In this document: in pieces, positions 8,441 through 15,797 of the stretch
How positions within the stretch are numbered: the first letter of the stretch is position 1
Layout: each line of letters begins with the position of its first letter
Assembly: GCF_017876155.1 (NCBI RefSeq)
Contig: NZ_JAGINP010000028.1
Location: forward strand, 39,888 to 103,887
Length of the DNA: 64,000 nt
Source of the DNA: Azospirillum rugosum
Lineage (GTDB): Bacteria > Pseudomonadota > Alphaproteobacteria > Azospirillales > Azospirillaceae
Direction of reading: 5' to 3'
Program-made: the position numbers and the translations under genes
Notes under the pieces: model-generated
Told to the model about the DNA's origin: nothing
Database searches by the model: none
Seen by the model: the letters and a program-made list of their open reading frames with translations, nothing else

Positions 8441-9196
8441 TCAGTAGGCGCCGGAGAGCAGCGCGCCGGCGCCCGGCACGACCGTCTTCAGGTCGAGCGC
8501 CTTCAGCATGGCGTAGGTCGTGGCGACCGCCGCGGTGACCACCGGCTTGCCGGTCATCGCTTCCACCTGCGGGATGGCGGGCAGCGACGGCATCTGCACG
8601 CAGGCCGACAGGACGACCGCGTCCACGTTGGACGTCTCCATGCCGGCGACGATCTGCGGCAGGCGGGCCGGATCGTGGCGGCCGACCTCCAGGTTGTCGG
8701 GGATCTCCAGCGCGCGCCAGTCCACGACCTGCACGCCTTCATGCTCGATGTAATCGACGACGAGCTGGGTCAGCGGCTTCATGTAGGGGGCGACCAGCGC
8801 GATGCGCTTCGCCCCGATAACGTGCAGCGCGTCGACCAGCGCGCCGGCGCTGGTGATGACCGGGGCGGCGCCGCCATTCTCCACCGTGCGGGAATGCAGC
8901 CGCTCCTGCGAGACGCGGTGGTAGCCCTTGCCTATGGACATGATCGCGACGAGGCAGGCGTAGCCCAGCACGTCCACGCGGGCGTCGGACAGCTCCAGGG
9001 CGCAGCGGTCGGACTCCGCGTCCATGGCCGCCAGCTCCTCCTTCTTCACCGTCTTCATCCGCATGCGGCTGGAATGGAAGGTGAAGCGCGTGCCGTGCGC
9101 CAGCGCGTGCGCGGTCAGCATCGCCGGGATCTCCGTCTCCATGGTCGTGTTGGAGCTGGGGACGATCTGGCCGATGCGGTGGGTCTTGATGGTCAT
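8441..9196 (-). CDS. nicE: Maleate cis-trans isomerase (Asp/Glu racemase superfamily)
   Basis: 251 aa enzyme that converts maleate to fumarate, the last step before the TCA cycle. Two catalytic cysteines of the racemase superfamily are visible: C81 (LGYACLVAIMS) and C199 (VLSACVQMPS), with the spacing seen in known maleate isomerases. The N-terminal IVPSSNTTMETE loop binds a carboxylate in this family. The start at 9196 is preceded by GAAGAAGATCAACC; a longer in-frame extension reads into the repeat region upstream and is rejected. It forms the distal part of the nic operon. Confidence 0.92.
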   Translation of the reverse strand: MTIKTHRIGQIVPSSNTTMETEIPAMLTAHALAHGTRFTFHSSRMRMKTVKKEELAAMDAESDRCALELSDARVDVLGYACLVAIMSIGKGYHRVSQERLHSRTVENGGAAPVITSAGALVDALHVIGAKRIALVAPYMKPLTQLVVDYIEHEGVQVVDWRALEIPDNLEVGRHDPARLPQIVAGMETSNVDAVVLSACVQMPSLPAIPQVEAMTGKPVVTAAVATTYAMLKALDLKTVVPGAGALLSGAY

Positions 9197-9255
9197 GGTT
9201 GATCTTCTTCGATCGGGTTGCGGCTGGCCGGGAAGGTGTCGCAAGGGTTGGGATT

Positions 9256-9372
9256 CACAACAAAGACACAAAGTCACAAAGAATTTCACAAAGGACTTTT
9301 CGAGCGCTCGGATTGTCCAAACAAAGCCGAGTTCTTTGTGATCTTCTTTGTGTCCTTTGTGTCTTTGTGGTG
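9256..9372. repeat. CACAAAG inverted repeat between nicC and nicE
   Basis: The left arm (9256-9296) contains several copies of CACAAAG-like heptamers. The right arm (9331-9372) contains their complements (CTTTGTG), separated by a GC-rich loop containing CGAGCGCTCG. It is clearly AT-richer than the flanking genes. The 208-base gap between nicC and nicE holds nothing else. It looks like a dispersed hairpin element and could separate the expression of nicC from nicEDXF. Confidence 0.6.
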
Positions 9373-9404
9373 AAAATCCTTCGCAATGCCTAAGGTCGGC
9401 GAAC

Positions 9405-10628
9405 TTAAGCGGCCAGTTCGGGCTTGGCGGCGACGTTGGGGCGGAAGGCGCGGGCGTCGTACTGGTAGACCCAGTTGGCCTGGATGCCGGTGGCCTGCGG
9501 GTTGAACAGGCCGCGCACCCAATAGACGAAGTCGCGCTTGGCCTGGGCGAGCGGGGAGGGCAGGTGGTAGGTCCGGCCGCGCTCCCGCGCTTCCAACTGC
9601 ACGCGGCTGGTGCGCGGCAGGCGCTCCGCCTCGTAGTCGCGCAGCGCCGAGGCCACGTCGCGGCCGTGGCCCTTCAGGGATTCGGCCAGCACATAGGCGT
9701 CCTCGATCGCCATGGCGGCGCCCTGCGACAGGAAGGGCAGCATGGGGTGGGCGGCGTCGCCCATCAGCGTCACGCGGCCCTTGGACCAGGTCTGCATCGG
9801 GTCGCGGTCGAACAGGCCCCACTTGTAGACCTGATCCACCCTTTGGAAGAGCGTCTCCACGTTGCGGTGCCAGCCGCGGAAGGCGTTCAGCATCTCCTCC
9901 TTGCTGCTGGGGGCGTTCCAGGACTCCTCCACCCACTCCTTCGTCTCGGCCACCGCGACGATGTTCACGGCCTTGCCGCCGCGCACGTAATAGGTCACGA
10001 CGTGGCTGTGCGGGCCGAACCAGAAGGAGCTGTCGGGGCTGACGAAGTCCACCACACCGTCGACCGGCACCACGGCGCGGTAGCACATGTGGCCGGTGAA
10101 GCGCGGCGCCTCCTCCCCGAACAGGGCGGAGCGGACGACGGAGCGCACGCCGTCGGCGCCGACGATCAGGTCGGCCTCGAACTCGCTGCCGTCGCTGAAG
10201 GTGGCGACGGCGGTGTCCTTCTCCTGCCGGATGCCGGTGCCGCTGACTCCGAAGGTCGCCACGGACTCAGGGACCAGCGTCGCCAGGATGGCGTGCAGGT
10301 CGGCGCGGTGGATGTGGATGAAGGGCGCGTCGTACAGCACCGGGCAGGTGTCGATCAGCGGCGTCCGGAAGCTCTCCCGCGCGGTCTTCCAGTTGCGGCC
10401 GACCAGCGCCTTGGGCAGGAATCCGGCCTTCAGCATCGGGTCGAGCAGGCCCAGCGACTTGATGACCTTCACGGCGTTGGGGGTCATCTGGATGCCGGCG
10501 CCGATCTCGCCGAAGCCCGGCGCGCGCTCGAACAGGCGCACCTCGAAGCCGCGCTGGAGCAGGCTGCCCGCAAGCGCCACGCCGCCGATGCCGCCGCCGA
10601 CGATGCCGATACGCAGTGTCTTTCGCAC
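9405..10628 (-). CDS. nicC: FAD-dependent 6-hydroxynicotinate 3-monooxygenase (NicC-like)
   Basis: 407 aa class A flavin monooxygenase that decarboxylates and hydroxylates 6-hydroxynicotinate to 2,5-dihydroxypyridine with NADH and oxygen. Seen are the Rossmann GGGIGG (11-16), the GADG segment (157-160) and GDAAHPM (290-296) motifs. Pseudomonas NicC uses H47 in the sequence after GAGI; this protein has Q47 (GAGIQMTPN), while H209, Y213 and H294 fit other active-site residues at a slightly different offset. It may therefore be a variant 6-hydroxynicotinate enzyme, or act on a related pyridine or salicylate-like ring. The context with nicX, nicD, nicE and nicF favours NicC. Confidence 0.8.
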   Translation of the reverse strand: MRKTLRIGIVGGGIGGVALAGSLLQRGFEVRLFERAPGFGEIGAGIQMTPNAVKVIKSLGLLDPMLKAGFLPKALVGRNWKTARESFRTPLIDTCPVLYDAPFIHIHRADLHAILATLVPESVATFGVSGTGIRQEKDTAVATFSDGSEFEADLIVGADGVRSVVRSALFGEEAPRFTGHMCYRAVVPVDGVVDFVSPDSSFWFGPHSHVVTYYVRGGKAVNIVAVAETKEWVEESWNAPSSKEEMLNAFRGWHRNVETLFQRVDQVYKWGLFDRDPMQTWSKGRVTLMGDAAHPMLPFLSQGAAMAIEDAYVLAESLKGHGRDVASALRDYEAERLPRTSRVQLEARERGRTYHLPSPLAQAKRDFVYWVRGLFNPQATGIQANWVYQYDARAFRPNVAAKPELAA

Positions 10629-10656
10629 TCTTGCCTCCTGAACTCGGACTGCGGCC

Positions 10657-10690
10657 GAATTTAATCGGCCGATTGTTTAATTGATGGGGC
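10657..10690 (-). promoter_or_regulatory. Candidate nicC promoter/operator
   Basis: The 87-base gap between livF and nicC holds a perfect 12-base palindrome AATCGGCCGATT (10663-10674). Read on the minus strand the order is GCCCCATCAATTAA, then AATCGGCCG, then ATTAAAT. The same order (GCCCCAT, AATTA, GGCCG, then TATAAT) occurs upstream of livK at 15457-15483. The shared element probably marks two promoters controlled together, plausibly by the TetR protein at 5078-5878. Confidence 0.5.
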
Positions 10691-10715
10691 TCGCGGGGGC
10701 TGCGCCGTCGCCCAC

Positions 10716-11471
10716 TCAGCCGCCCAGATAGGCCCGCAGCAGGTCGGGGTCGTCGCGCAGCTCCGCCGCCGGGCGGCTGGCCGCGATGCGGCCGGTCTTC
10801 ACCACATAGGCGCGGCTGGCCACGCTCAGCGCGTTGTGGATGTTCTGCTCGACCAGCAGCACGGTGACGCCGTGGGCGTTGATGCTGCGGACCACGTCGA
10901 ACACCTCGTCGGCCATCTTCGGGCTGAGGCCGAGGCTCGGCTCGTCCAGCATCAGCAGCCGCGGCTCCGACATCAGCGCGCGGGCGATAGCGAGCATCTG
11001 CTGTTCGCCGCCGCTGAGCGTGCCGGCCAGCTGCTTCGCCCGTTCCCGCAGGCGCGGGAAGCGGTGGAAGGCCATGCCGGCGCGGCGCTGCACCTCGCTG
11101 CGCGAGCGGCAGAGATAGGCGCCCAGCATGATGTTCTCTTCGACCGTCATGTGCGGCCAGACGTGCCGCTCCTCCGGGCAATGGGCGATGCCGGCGGCGA
11201 CGATGCGGTCCGGGGGCAGGTTCGCGATGGGCTTGCCGTCCCAGGTGATGCTGCCGGACCGCGCCTTCAGGATGCCGGAAATGGCGCGCAGCGTCGTGCT
11301 CTTGCCGGCACCGTTTGCGCCGATCAGGGCAACCGTCTCGCCGGCCCGGACGTCGAGCGACACGCCGTGCAGCGCCGCCGTGCTGCCGTAGGAGACGTGC
11401 AGGCCGTCCACCGTCAGCACGGTGGGGGCGTCCGCAGCCATGACGGCGGGGGATTCGGACAGGAGCGTCAT
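10716..11471 (-). CDS. livF: Branched-chain-type ABC transporter ATPase (LivF)
   Basis: 251 aa ATP-binding subunit. Walker A GANGAGKST, signature LSGGEQQ, Walker B LLMLDEPSLGL and the switch His in VLLVEQNI are all present (the H-loop His is replaced, as is usual in LivF, whose sequence reads LLVEQN). It drives import with LivG, LivM, LivH and LivK. Its ATG overlaps the livG stop by 4 bases (ATGA). It precedes nicC by 87 bases on the same strand, so the imported compound is probably a nicotinate-related pyridine or an intermediate rather than an amino acid; that is inference from context. Confidence 0.93.
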   Translation of the reverse strand: MTLLSESPAVMAADAPTVLTVDGLHVSYGSTAALHGVSLDVRAGETVALIGANGAGKSTTLRAISGILKARSGSITWDGKPIANLPPDRIVAAGIAHCPEERHVWPHMTVEENIMLGAYLCRSRSEVQRRAGMAFHRFPRLRERAKQLAGTLSGGEQQMLAIARALMSEPRLLMLDEPSLGLSPKMADEVFDVVRSINAHGVTVLLVEQNIHNALSVASRAYVVKTGRIAASRPAAELRDDPDLLRAYLGG

Positions 11472-12268
11472 GCCGCCGCCTTTCCGAGATAGGCTTCCGC
11501 CACCTCCCGGTTCTCCAGGATGTCCGTGGGCTTGCCCTCGGCCAGCTTGCGGCCGAAGTTCAGGACGACGATGCGGTCGGACACGGACATGACCAGTTCC
11601 ATGTTGTGCTCCACGATCAGCAGCGCGTCGATGCTGCGGCCGACCAGCGTCTTCAGAACCGCGCCGAAGGTCGTCGCCTCGTGGCTGTTCAGGCCGGCGG
11701 CCGGCTCGTCCAGCATCAGCAGGCTCGGCTTGGCGGCCAGGGCCACGGCGACCTCCAGCAGGCGCAGCTCGCCGCAGGACAGCAGGCTGGCGGGAGCGTT
11801 CATGCGGTGGGACAGGCCCATCGTCTCGACGATCTCCGCGGCACTCTCCCGCGCCTCCCGCTCCGCCCGGCGGACCTTCTCGCCGGGGAAGAAGGTGGAC
11901 AGAAGCGACTGGCGGCCGGCCATATAGTGGCCGGTCAGCACATTCTCGAAGACCGTCAGCCGCTTCATGACGTTGGTCTTCTGGAAGCTGCGCACGAGGC
12001 CGAGGCGCGCGATGGCGTGCGGCTTGCGGTTGGTGATGTCCTCGCCCTTGAACAGGACGCGGCCGTTGCTGGGCGAATAGAAGCCCGTCAGCATGTTGAA
12101 GCAGGTGGTCTTGCCGGCGCCGTTGGGGCCGATCAGGCCGACCGTCTCCCCGGCGTCGATGTGGAAGCTGAAGTCCTTCACCGCCATGATGCCGCCGAAG
12201 TTCATGCAGAGCGTGTCGGCGCGCAGCAGCGGGGACTTGCCGTTGGACTGGCCGGTGGGGGCGCTCAT
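11468..12268 (-). CDS. livG: Branched-chain-type ABC transporter ATPase (LivG)
   Basis: 266 aa ATP-binding subunit starting MSAPTGQSNGKS. Seen are Walker A GPNGAGKTT, a long insertion typical of LivG between Walker A and the signature, a degenerate signature LLSCGELRLLEVA (C in place of the usual first Gly), Walker B LLMLDEPAAGL and the switch His in LIVEHNMELV. The ATG at 12268 overlaps the livM stop, and its stop overlaps livF. A longer in-frame extension upstream is a shadow of livM and is rejected. Confidence 0.93.
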   Translation of the reverse strand: MSAPTGQSNGKSPLLRADTLCMNFGGIMAVKDFSFHIDAGETVGLIGPNGAGKTTCFNMLTGFYSPSNGRVLFKGEDITNRKPHAIARLGLVRSFQKTNVMKRLTVFENVLTGHYMAGRQSLLSTFFPGEKVRRAEREARESAAEIVETMGLSHRMNAPASLLSCGELRLLEVAVALAAKPSLLMLDEPAAGLNSHEATTFGAVLKTLVGRSIDALLIVEHNMELVMSVSDRIVVLNFGRKLAEGKPTDILENREVAEAYLGKAAA

Positions 12269-13224
12269 ACGGTCCTCTCCTTCGTGGCGGCGCGGGGGGC
12301 GGGCTTGGCGCCCTGCTGCTCGCGGCGCTGCGCGATGAAGCCCATCAGCCCGTTGGGCAGGAACAGGACGACCGCCATGACGATCAGCCCGAACAGGGTG
12401 AGGCGGAGTTCCTGCATCTCGCGCAGGTATTCCTCCAGCAGGGTCACGATGACGGCGCCGGCGATGGGGCCGATCAGCGTGCCCTTGCCGCCCAGCAGCA
12501 CCATGATGATCATCGTCACCATGAAGGGGAACCGGAACACCTCCGGCCCGACGAAGGAGATGTAGTGGGCGTAGAAGCCGCCGGCCAAGCCGGCCAGGAA
12601 GGCGCCCAGCACGAAGGCCTGCATGGCCGTGCCGAAGGGATCGACGCCGATGGACTGCGCCACGTAGCGGTTCTCCCGCACCGCGACCGCCGCCCGGCCC
12701 GTGTTGGAATGGACGAAGCGGAAAGCGAGGTAGAGCGCCACCGCCGTCAGGCCCAGCACGATGTAGAAGAAGGTGCCCTTGTTGGTGATGCCGAACTGGT
12801 CGATGCCCGCAAGGCCCATCGGGCCGTTGGTCACGGCGATCCAGTTGTTGGCGACGATGCGTAGCACCTCCGCGAAGGACAGCGTGACGATCACGAAGTA
12901 GGGGCCCTGAAGGCGCAGCGTGATCGCGCCGATGCCGAAGCCGAAGAGTGCGGAGATCAGGCCGGCCAGCGGGATCGTCGCCCACATCGGCAGGCCGAGC
13001 TGCGTGGACAGCAGGGCGGCGGTGTAGGCGCCGGCCCCCAGGAAGGCGGTGTGGCCCAGCGAGAATTCGCCGACATAGCCGACCACCAGGTTCAGGCTGG
13101 TCGCCAGGATGGCGTAGAACAGCGCCATGACGCCCAGGTGCAGAAGATACTGGTCCGTCACCAGCGCCGGCAGCAGGGCCGCGGCGGCCAGGAAGGCCAG
13201 AAGGACGTTTCGTTCCAGGGTCAT
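12265..13224 (-). CDS. livM: Branched-chain-type ABC transporter permease (LivM)
   Basis: 319 aa inner-membrane subunit with about eight to ten helices and the LivM family core, including LNLVVGYVGEFSLGHTAFLGAG near residues 45-65 and GGKGTLIGPIAGAVIV near 255. It pairs with LivH to form the channel. The ATG is 1 base from the livH stop and the stop overlaps livG, so translation is coupled throughout. The C-terminus is Ala/Arg-rich and polar. Confidence 0.93.
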   Translation of the reverse strand: MTLERNVLLAFLAAAALLPALVTDQYLLHLGVMALFYAILATSLNLVVGYVGEFSLGHTAFLGAGAYTAALLSTQLGLPMWATIPLAGLISALFGFGIGAITLRLQGPYFVIVTLSFAEVLRIVANNWIAVTNGPMGLAGIDQFGITNKGTFFYIVLGLTAVALYLAFRFVHSNTGRAAVAVRENRYVAQSIGVDPFGTAMQAFVLGAFLAGLAGGFYAHYISFVGPEVFRFPFMVTMIIMVLLGGKGTLIGPIAGAVIVTLLEEYLREMQELRLTLFGLIVMAVVLFLPNGLMGFIAQRREQQGAKPAPRAATKERTV

Positions 13225-13225
13225 G

Positions 13226-14104
13226 TCACGCCCTCTCCGCGCGGATGGAGAAGAGGCCCTGCGGCCGGAACAGAAGGATCAGGATGACCAGGACGAAGCC
13301 GACGACGTCCACCATGCCGGTGGCGACGTAGCCGCCCCAGAAAGCCTCCGCGATGCCCAGCAGCAGGCCGCCCGCGATGGCGCCGGCGAAGCTGCCCATG
13401 CCGCCGAGGATCACCACGACGAAGCTCTTCAGGCTGATCAGCCCGCCGACCGAGGCCTGGGCGGAGTAGATGGAGCCCAGCAGCATCCCCGACAGCGCCG
13501 CCAGCGTGCAGCCGAGCGCGAAGGTCGCGGCGTAGACGTTGCCCGTGCGGATGCCGGCGAGGCTGGCCGCCATCGGGTCCTGGAAGGTGGCGCGCATGGC
13601 CGCCCCCAGCCGCGTCTTGCGGATGATCAGGTGGGCGCCGGCGATCAGCGCGATGCCCACACCCACGGCGATCAGCCGCAGCTTGGTGACGGCGATCGGG
13701 CCGAAGAACAGCGGCCCTTCCGCGACGGCGCCGGCCACCTTCATGGGGGCGGGGCCGACCACCAGCAGGGTGGCGTTGACCAGGAAGATCGACAGCCCGA
13801 TGGTCAGCAGGATGCCCGGCTCCTCGCCCTGGCCGCGCACGCGTTCGATCAGGAAACGGTCCACGAGCCAGCCGAACGCCGCCATCGCCACCGCGACCAG
13901 CGCGAGGCCGGAGAAGAAATCAAGCCCGAGGTAGGAGGTGACGAACCAGCCCGTCACCCCGCCCAGCATGTAGAACTCGCCATGGGCGAAGTTGACCACG
14001 CGCATCAGGCCGAAGATCAGCGTCAGACCCAGGGCGGACAGGGCGTAGAACACGCCCATGACCACCCCGTTGGTCAGAAACTGCAGAAAGAGATCCAGAT
14101 CCAT
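13226..14104 (-). CDS. livH: Branched-chain-type ABC transporter permease (LivH)
   Basis: 292 aa inner-membrane subunit. Family marks are NGVVMGVFYALSALGLTLIFG at the first helix, the VVNFAHGEFYMLG motif and GGMGSFAGAIAGGLLLG in the coupling region. It is read between livK and livM, 75 bases after livK and 1 base before livM. It forms the heterodimeric pore with LivM in the importer attached to the nic genes. Confidence 0.93.
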   Translation of the reverse strand: MDLDLFLQFLTNGVVMGVFYALSALGLTLIFGLMRVVNFAHGEFYMLGGVTGWFVTSYLGLDFFSGLALVAVAMAAFGWLVDRFLIERVRGQGEEPGILLTIGLSIFLVNATLLVVGPAPMKVAGAVAEGPLFFGPIAVTKLRLIAVGVGIALIAGAHLIIRKTRLGAAMRATFQDPMAASLAGIRTGNVYAATFALGCTLAALSGMLLGSIYSAQASVGGLISLKSFVVVILGGMGSFAGAIAGGLLLGIAEAFWGGYVATGMVDVVGFVLVILILLFRPQGLFSIRAERA

Positions 14105-14179
14105 GGCGGTCTCGCGAATGCTTGGCGTGGATCGTCAGGTGTGCGGGGAGGCTCCGATGCGGAGACCTCCCGCAAACGG

Positions 14180-15316
14180 TCAGTGCGGCGCGTCCACGGG
14201 GGTGGAGGCGATGACCTTCGGCTGCCCGCCCTCGATGCGGACCAGAACCGCGTCGAAACCGTAGGCCTGGCCCTTCTCCGTGAAGCGGTAGACGCCGTTC
14301 GGCGCCTCGTACTGCGTCTTGTAGAGGGCGGCGCGGATGGCCTCGGCGTCGGTGTTGCCGGCCCGCGCGATGGCCTGCGCGGTGATGTTCAGGGCGTTGT
14401 AGCCGGCGGCGCCGTACTTGCCCGGCTTGATGCGGTACTTCGCCTCGTAGCTCTTCACGAAGGTCTGGTTGCGCGGCGCATCCATGCTGGAGGCGTAGGG
14501 CACGGCGGCGTGGATGCCCTCTGCGGCGGAGCCGGTCAGGTTGATGAAGTCGGCCGTCGCCCAGGAGCCGACGCCGAACACCTTGGCGTCCAGGCCCATC
14601 TCGCGGATCTGCTTGACCAGGATGGAGCCGTCCTGCGTTTCCGCGGCGACGAAGACGCCGTCCGGCTTGGCCGCGCGCAGCTTGGTCAGCAGCGTGAAGA
14701 AGTCGGTGGTGCCATGGTCGAAATACTCGGTCAGGACGCTCTTCGCGCCCAGCGCCGACAGGTCGCGGGAGAATTCCTCCACGCCGCCGCGGCCCCAGTC
14801 GTCGTTGACGCCGATGTAGGCGACCTTGGTCAGCTTCAGGTCGTTCGCCAGGATCTTGGCGAAGGCCTTGGCCATCAGCGCGTCGGTCTCCGCGGCGCGG
14901 AAGAAGTAGGGATTGCCCTGCTCCGTCAGGCTGGCCTGCGAGGACACGCCGGTGACCAGCGGAATCTTGTACTTCTGCGCCACCGGCATGATCGCCGCGG
15001 TGGCGGAGCTGCAGAAGGCGCCGACGAGGGCCGCGACCTTGTCCTTCTGCACCAGCTTCTCGACGGCGTTCACCGAGTTGGCCGGCGTGCACTGGCCGTC
15101 CTCGATGACCAGCTCGATCTTCTTGCCGAGGATGCCGCCGGCGGCGTTCATCTCCTCAACCGCGAGCTTGGCGCCTTCCACGACGGACTTGCCGTTGTAG
15201 GCGACGGAGCCGGTCAGCGGCTCGACCATGCCGATCTTGATCGTGTCCTGCGCCTGCGCCGAAAGGGGCGCGGCGACGCCCGCCAACAGCAGGCTGCCCA
15301 ATACGAGTCTCTTCAT
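14180..15316 (-). CDS. livK: Branched-chain-type ABC substrate-binding protein (LivK-like)
   Basis: 378 aa periplasmic protein with a Sec signal peptide (MKRLVLGSLLLAGVAAPLSAQAQ, cleavage near residue 22) and the two-lobed Peripla_BP_6 fold (IKIGMVEPLTGSVAYNG, GALVGAFCSSAT, FFRAAETD). This class binds amino acids but also aromatic acids, amides and urea. As first gene of the liv-nic operon it probably captures a pyridine carboxylate or related compound. Amide-binding members of this class have similar VAALVGAFCSSAT-type segments, so nicotinamide-like ligands are possible. A TATAAT-containing promoter lies upstream. Confidence 0.88.
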   Translation of the reverse strand: MKRLVLGSLLLAGVAAPLSAQAQDTIKIGMVEPLTGSVAYNGKSVVEGAKLAVEEMNAAGGILGKKIELVIEDGQCTPANSVNAVEKLVQKDKVAALVGAFCSSATAAIMPVAQKYKIPLVTGVSSQASLTEQGNPYFFRAAETDALMAKAFAKILANDLKLTKVAYIGVNDDWGRGGVEEFSRDLSALGAKSVLTEYFDHGTTDFFTLLTKLRAAKPDGVFVAAETQDGSILVKQIREMGLDAKVFGVGSWATADFINLTGSAAEGIHAAVPYASSMDAPRNQTFVKSYEAKYRIKPGKYGAAGYNALNITAQAIARAGNTDAEAIRAALYKTQYEAPNGVYRFTEKGQAYGFDAVLVRIEGGQPKVIASTPVDAPH

Positions 15317-15456
15317 CTCTCCCTCCGCTTCGACGGTGGTTTTTCAACGGTTGCCATCGACGACTCCCCGCCCGATCCACGCCATCCGAAAGGCCGCGGT
15401 TGCGGCCCGGGAAGGGGGATCGGTGTCGTCCGCAGGTTCTGCGGTTGCCGTGTTTT

Positions 15457-15485
15457 ATTATACGGCCAATTAATTATGGGGCGAT
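15457..15485 (-). promoter_or_regulatory. Candidate livK promoter/operator
   Basis: On the minus strand a TATAAT box (15462-15457) directly follows GGCCG, preceded by TAATTAATT and GCCCCAT. This is the same order of elements as upstream of nicC (10657-10690). The AT-rich stretch stands out in a GC-rich gap. No good TTGACA-like -35 is seen, which suits an activated promoter or one with an extended operator. The remainder of the 480-base gap 15317-15797 holds only this site and a palindromic repeat. Confidence 0.5.
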
Positions 15486-15644
15486 GCTAACGGGGGCCTC
15501 GCGGCGCTGTCAATCGAATTTCCGACGGTCCTTGTTGGGCATTCGCCCGGGGGTAAGGCGTTGCTGCACTGCAAAGCGCGGGCCATGTCCGGGTGCGGTG
15601 CTGGGGTAAGCAGCCTCGGAAACCCGCATCCATCCATTGTCCAT

Positions 15645-15729
15645 CGTCATCCCAGCGAAGGCTGGGATCCAGGGCATCCCGACCAGTGTCCGAGAAGCCC
15701 TGGATTCCCGCCTTCGCGGGAATGACGGT
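15645..15729. repeat. Dispersed palindromic repeat, two inverted copies
   Basis: Same family as 2445-2533. The left copy starts CGTCATCCCAGCGAAGGC (15645-15673) and the right copy is its inverse with GGATTCCCGCCTTCGC (15699-15729). The base changes in the stems (CCCAGCG with GCTGGG, against CCCGC with GCGGG) keep the hairpins paired. It lies between the livK promoter and the end of an amidase gene. Confidence 0.7.
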
Positions 15730-15797
15730 GAGTGACAGGATTCTTGCCGAAATCGGCGGCGAATGACGCGCTTCCAGGCAACGTGAACGAATTCTCG

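Noticed and set aside
13127..15490. 787-aa open frame on the plus strand over the liv genes
   Set aside because: Antisense shadow of livM, livH and livK; composition is low-complexity Asp/Gln/Arg/Gly and it has no recognisable motif.
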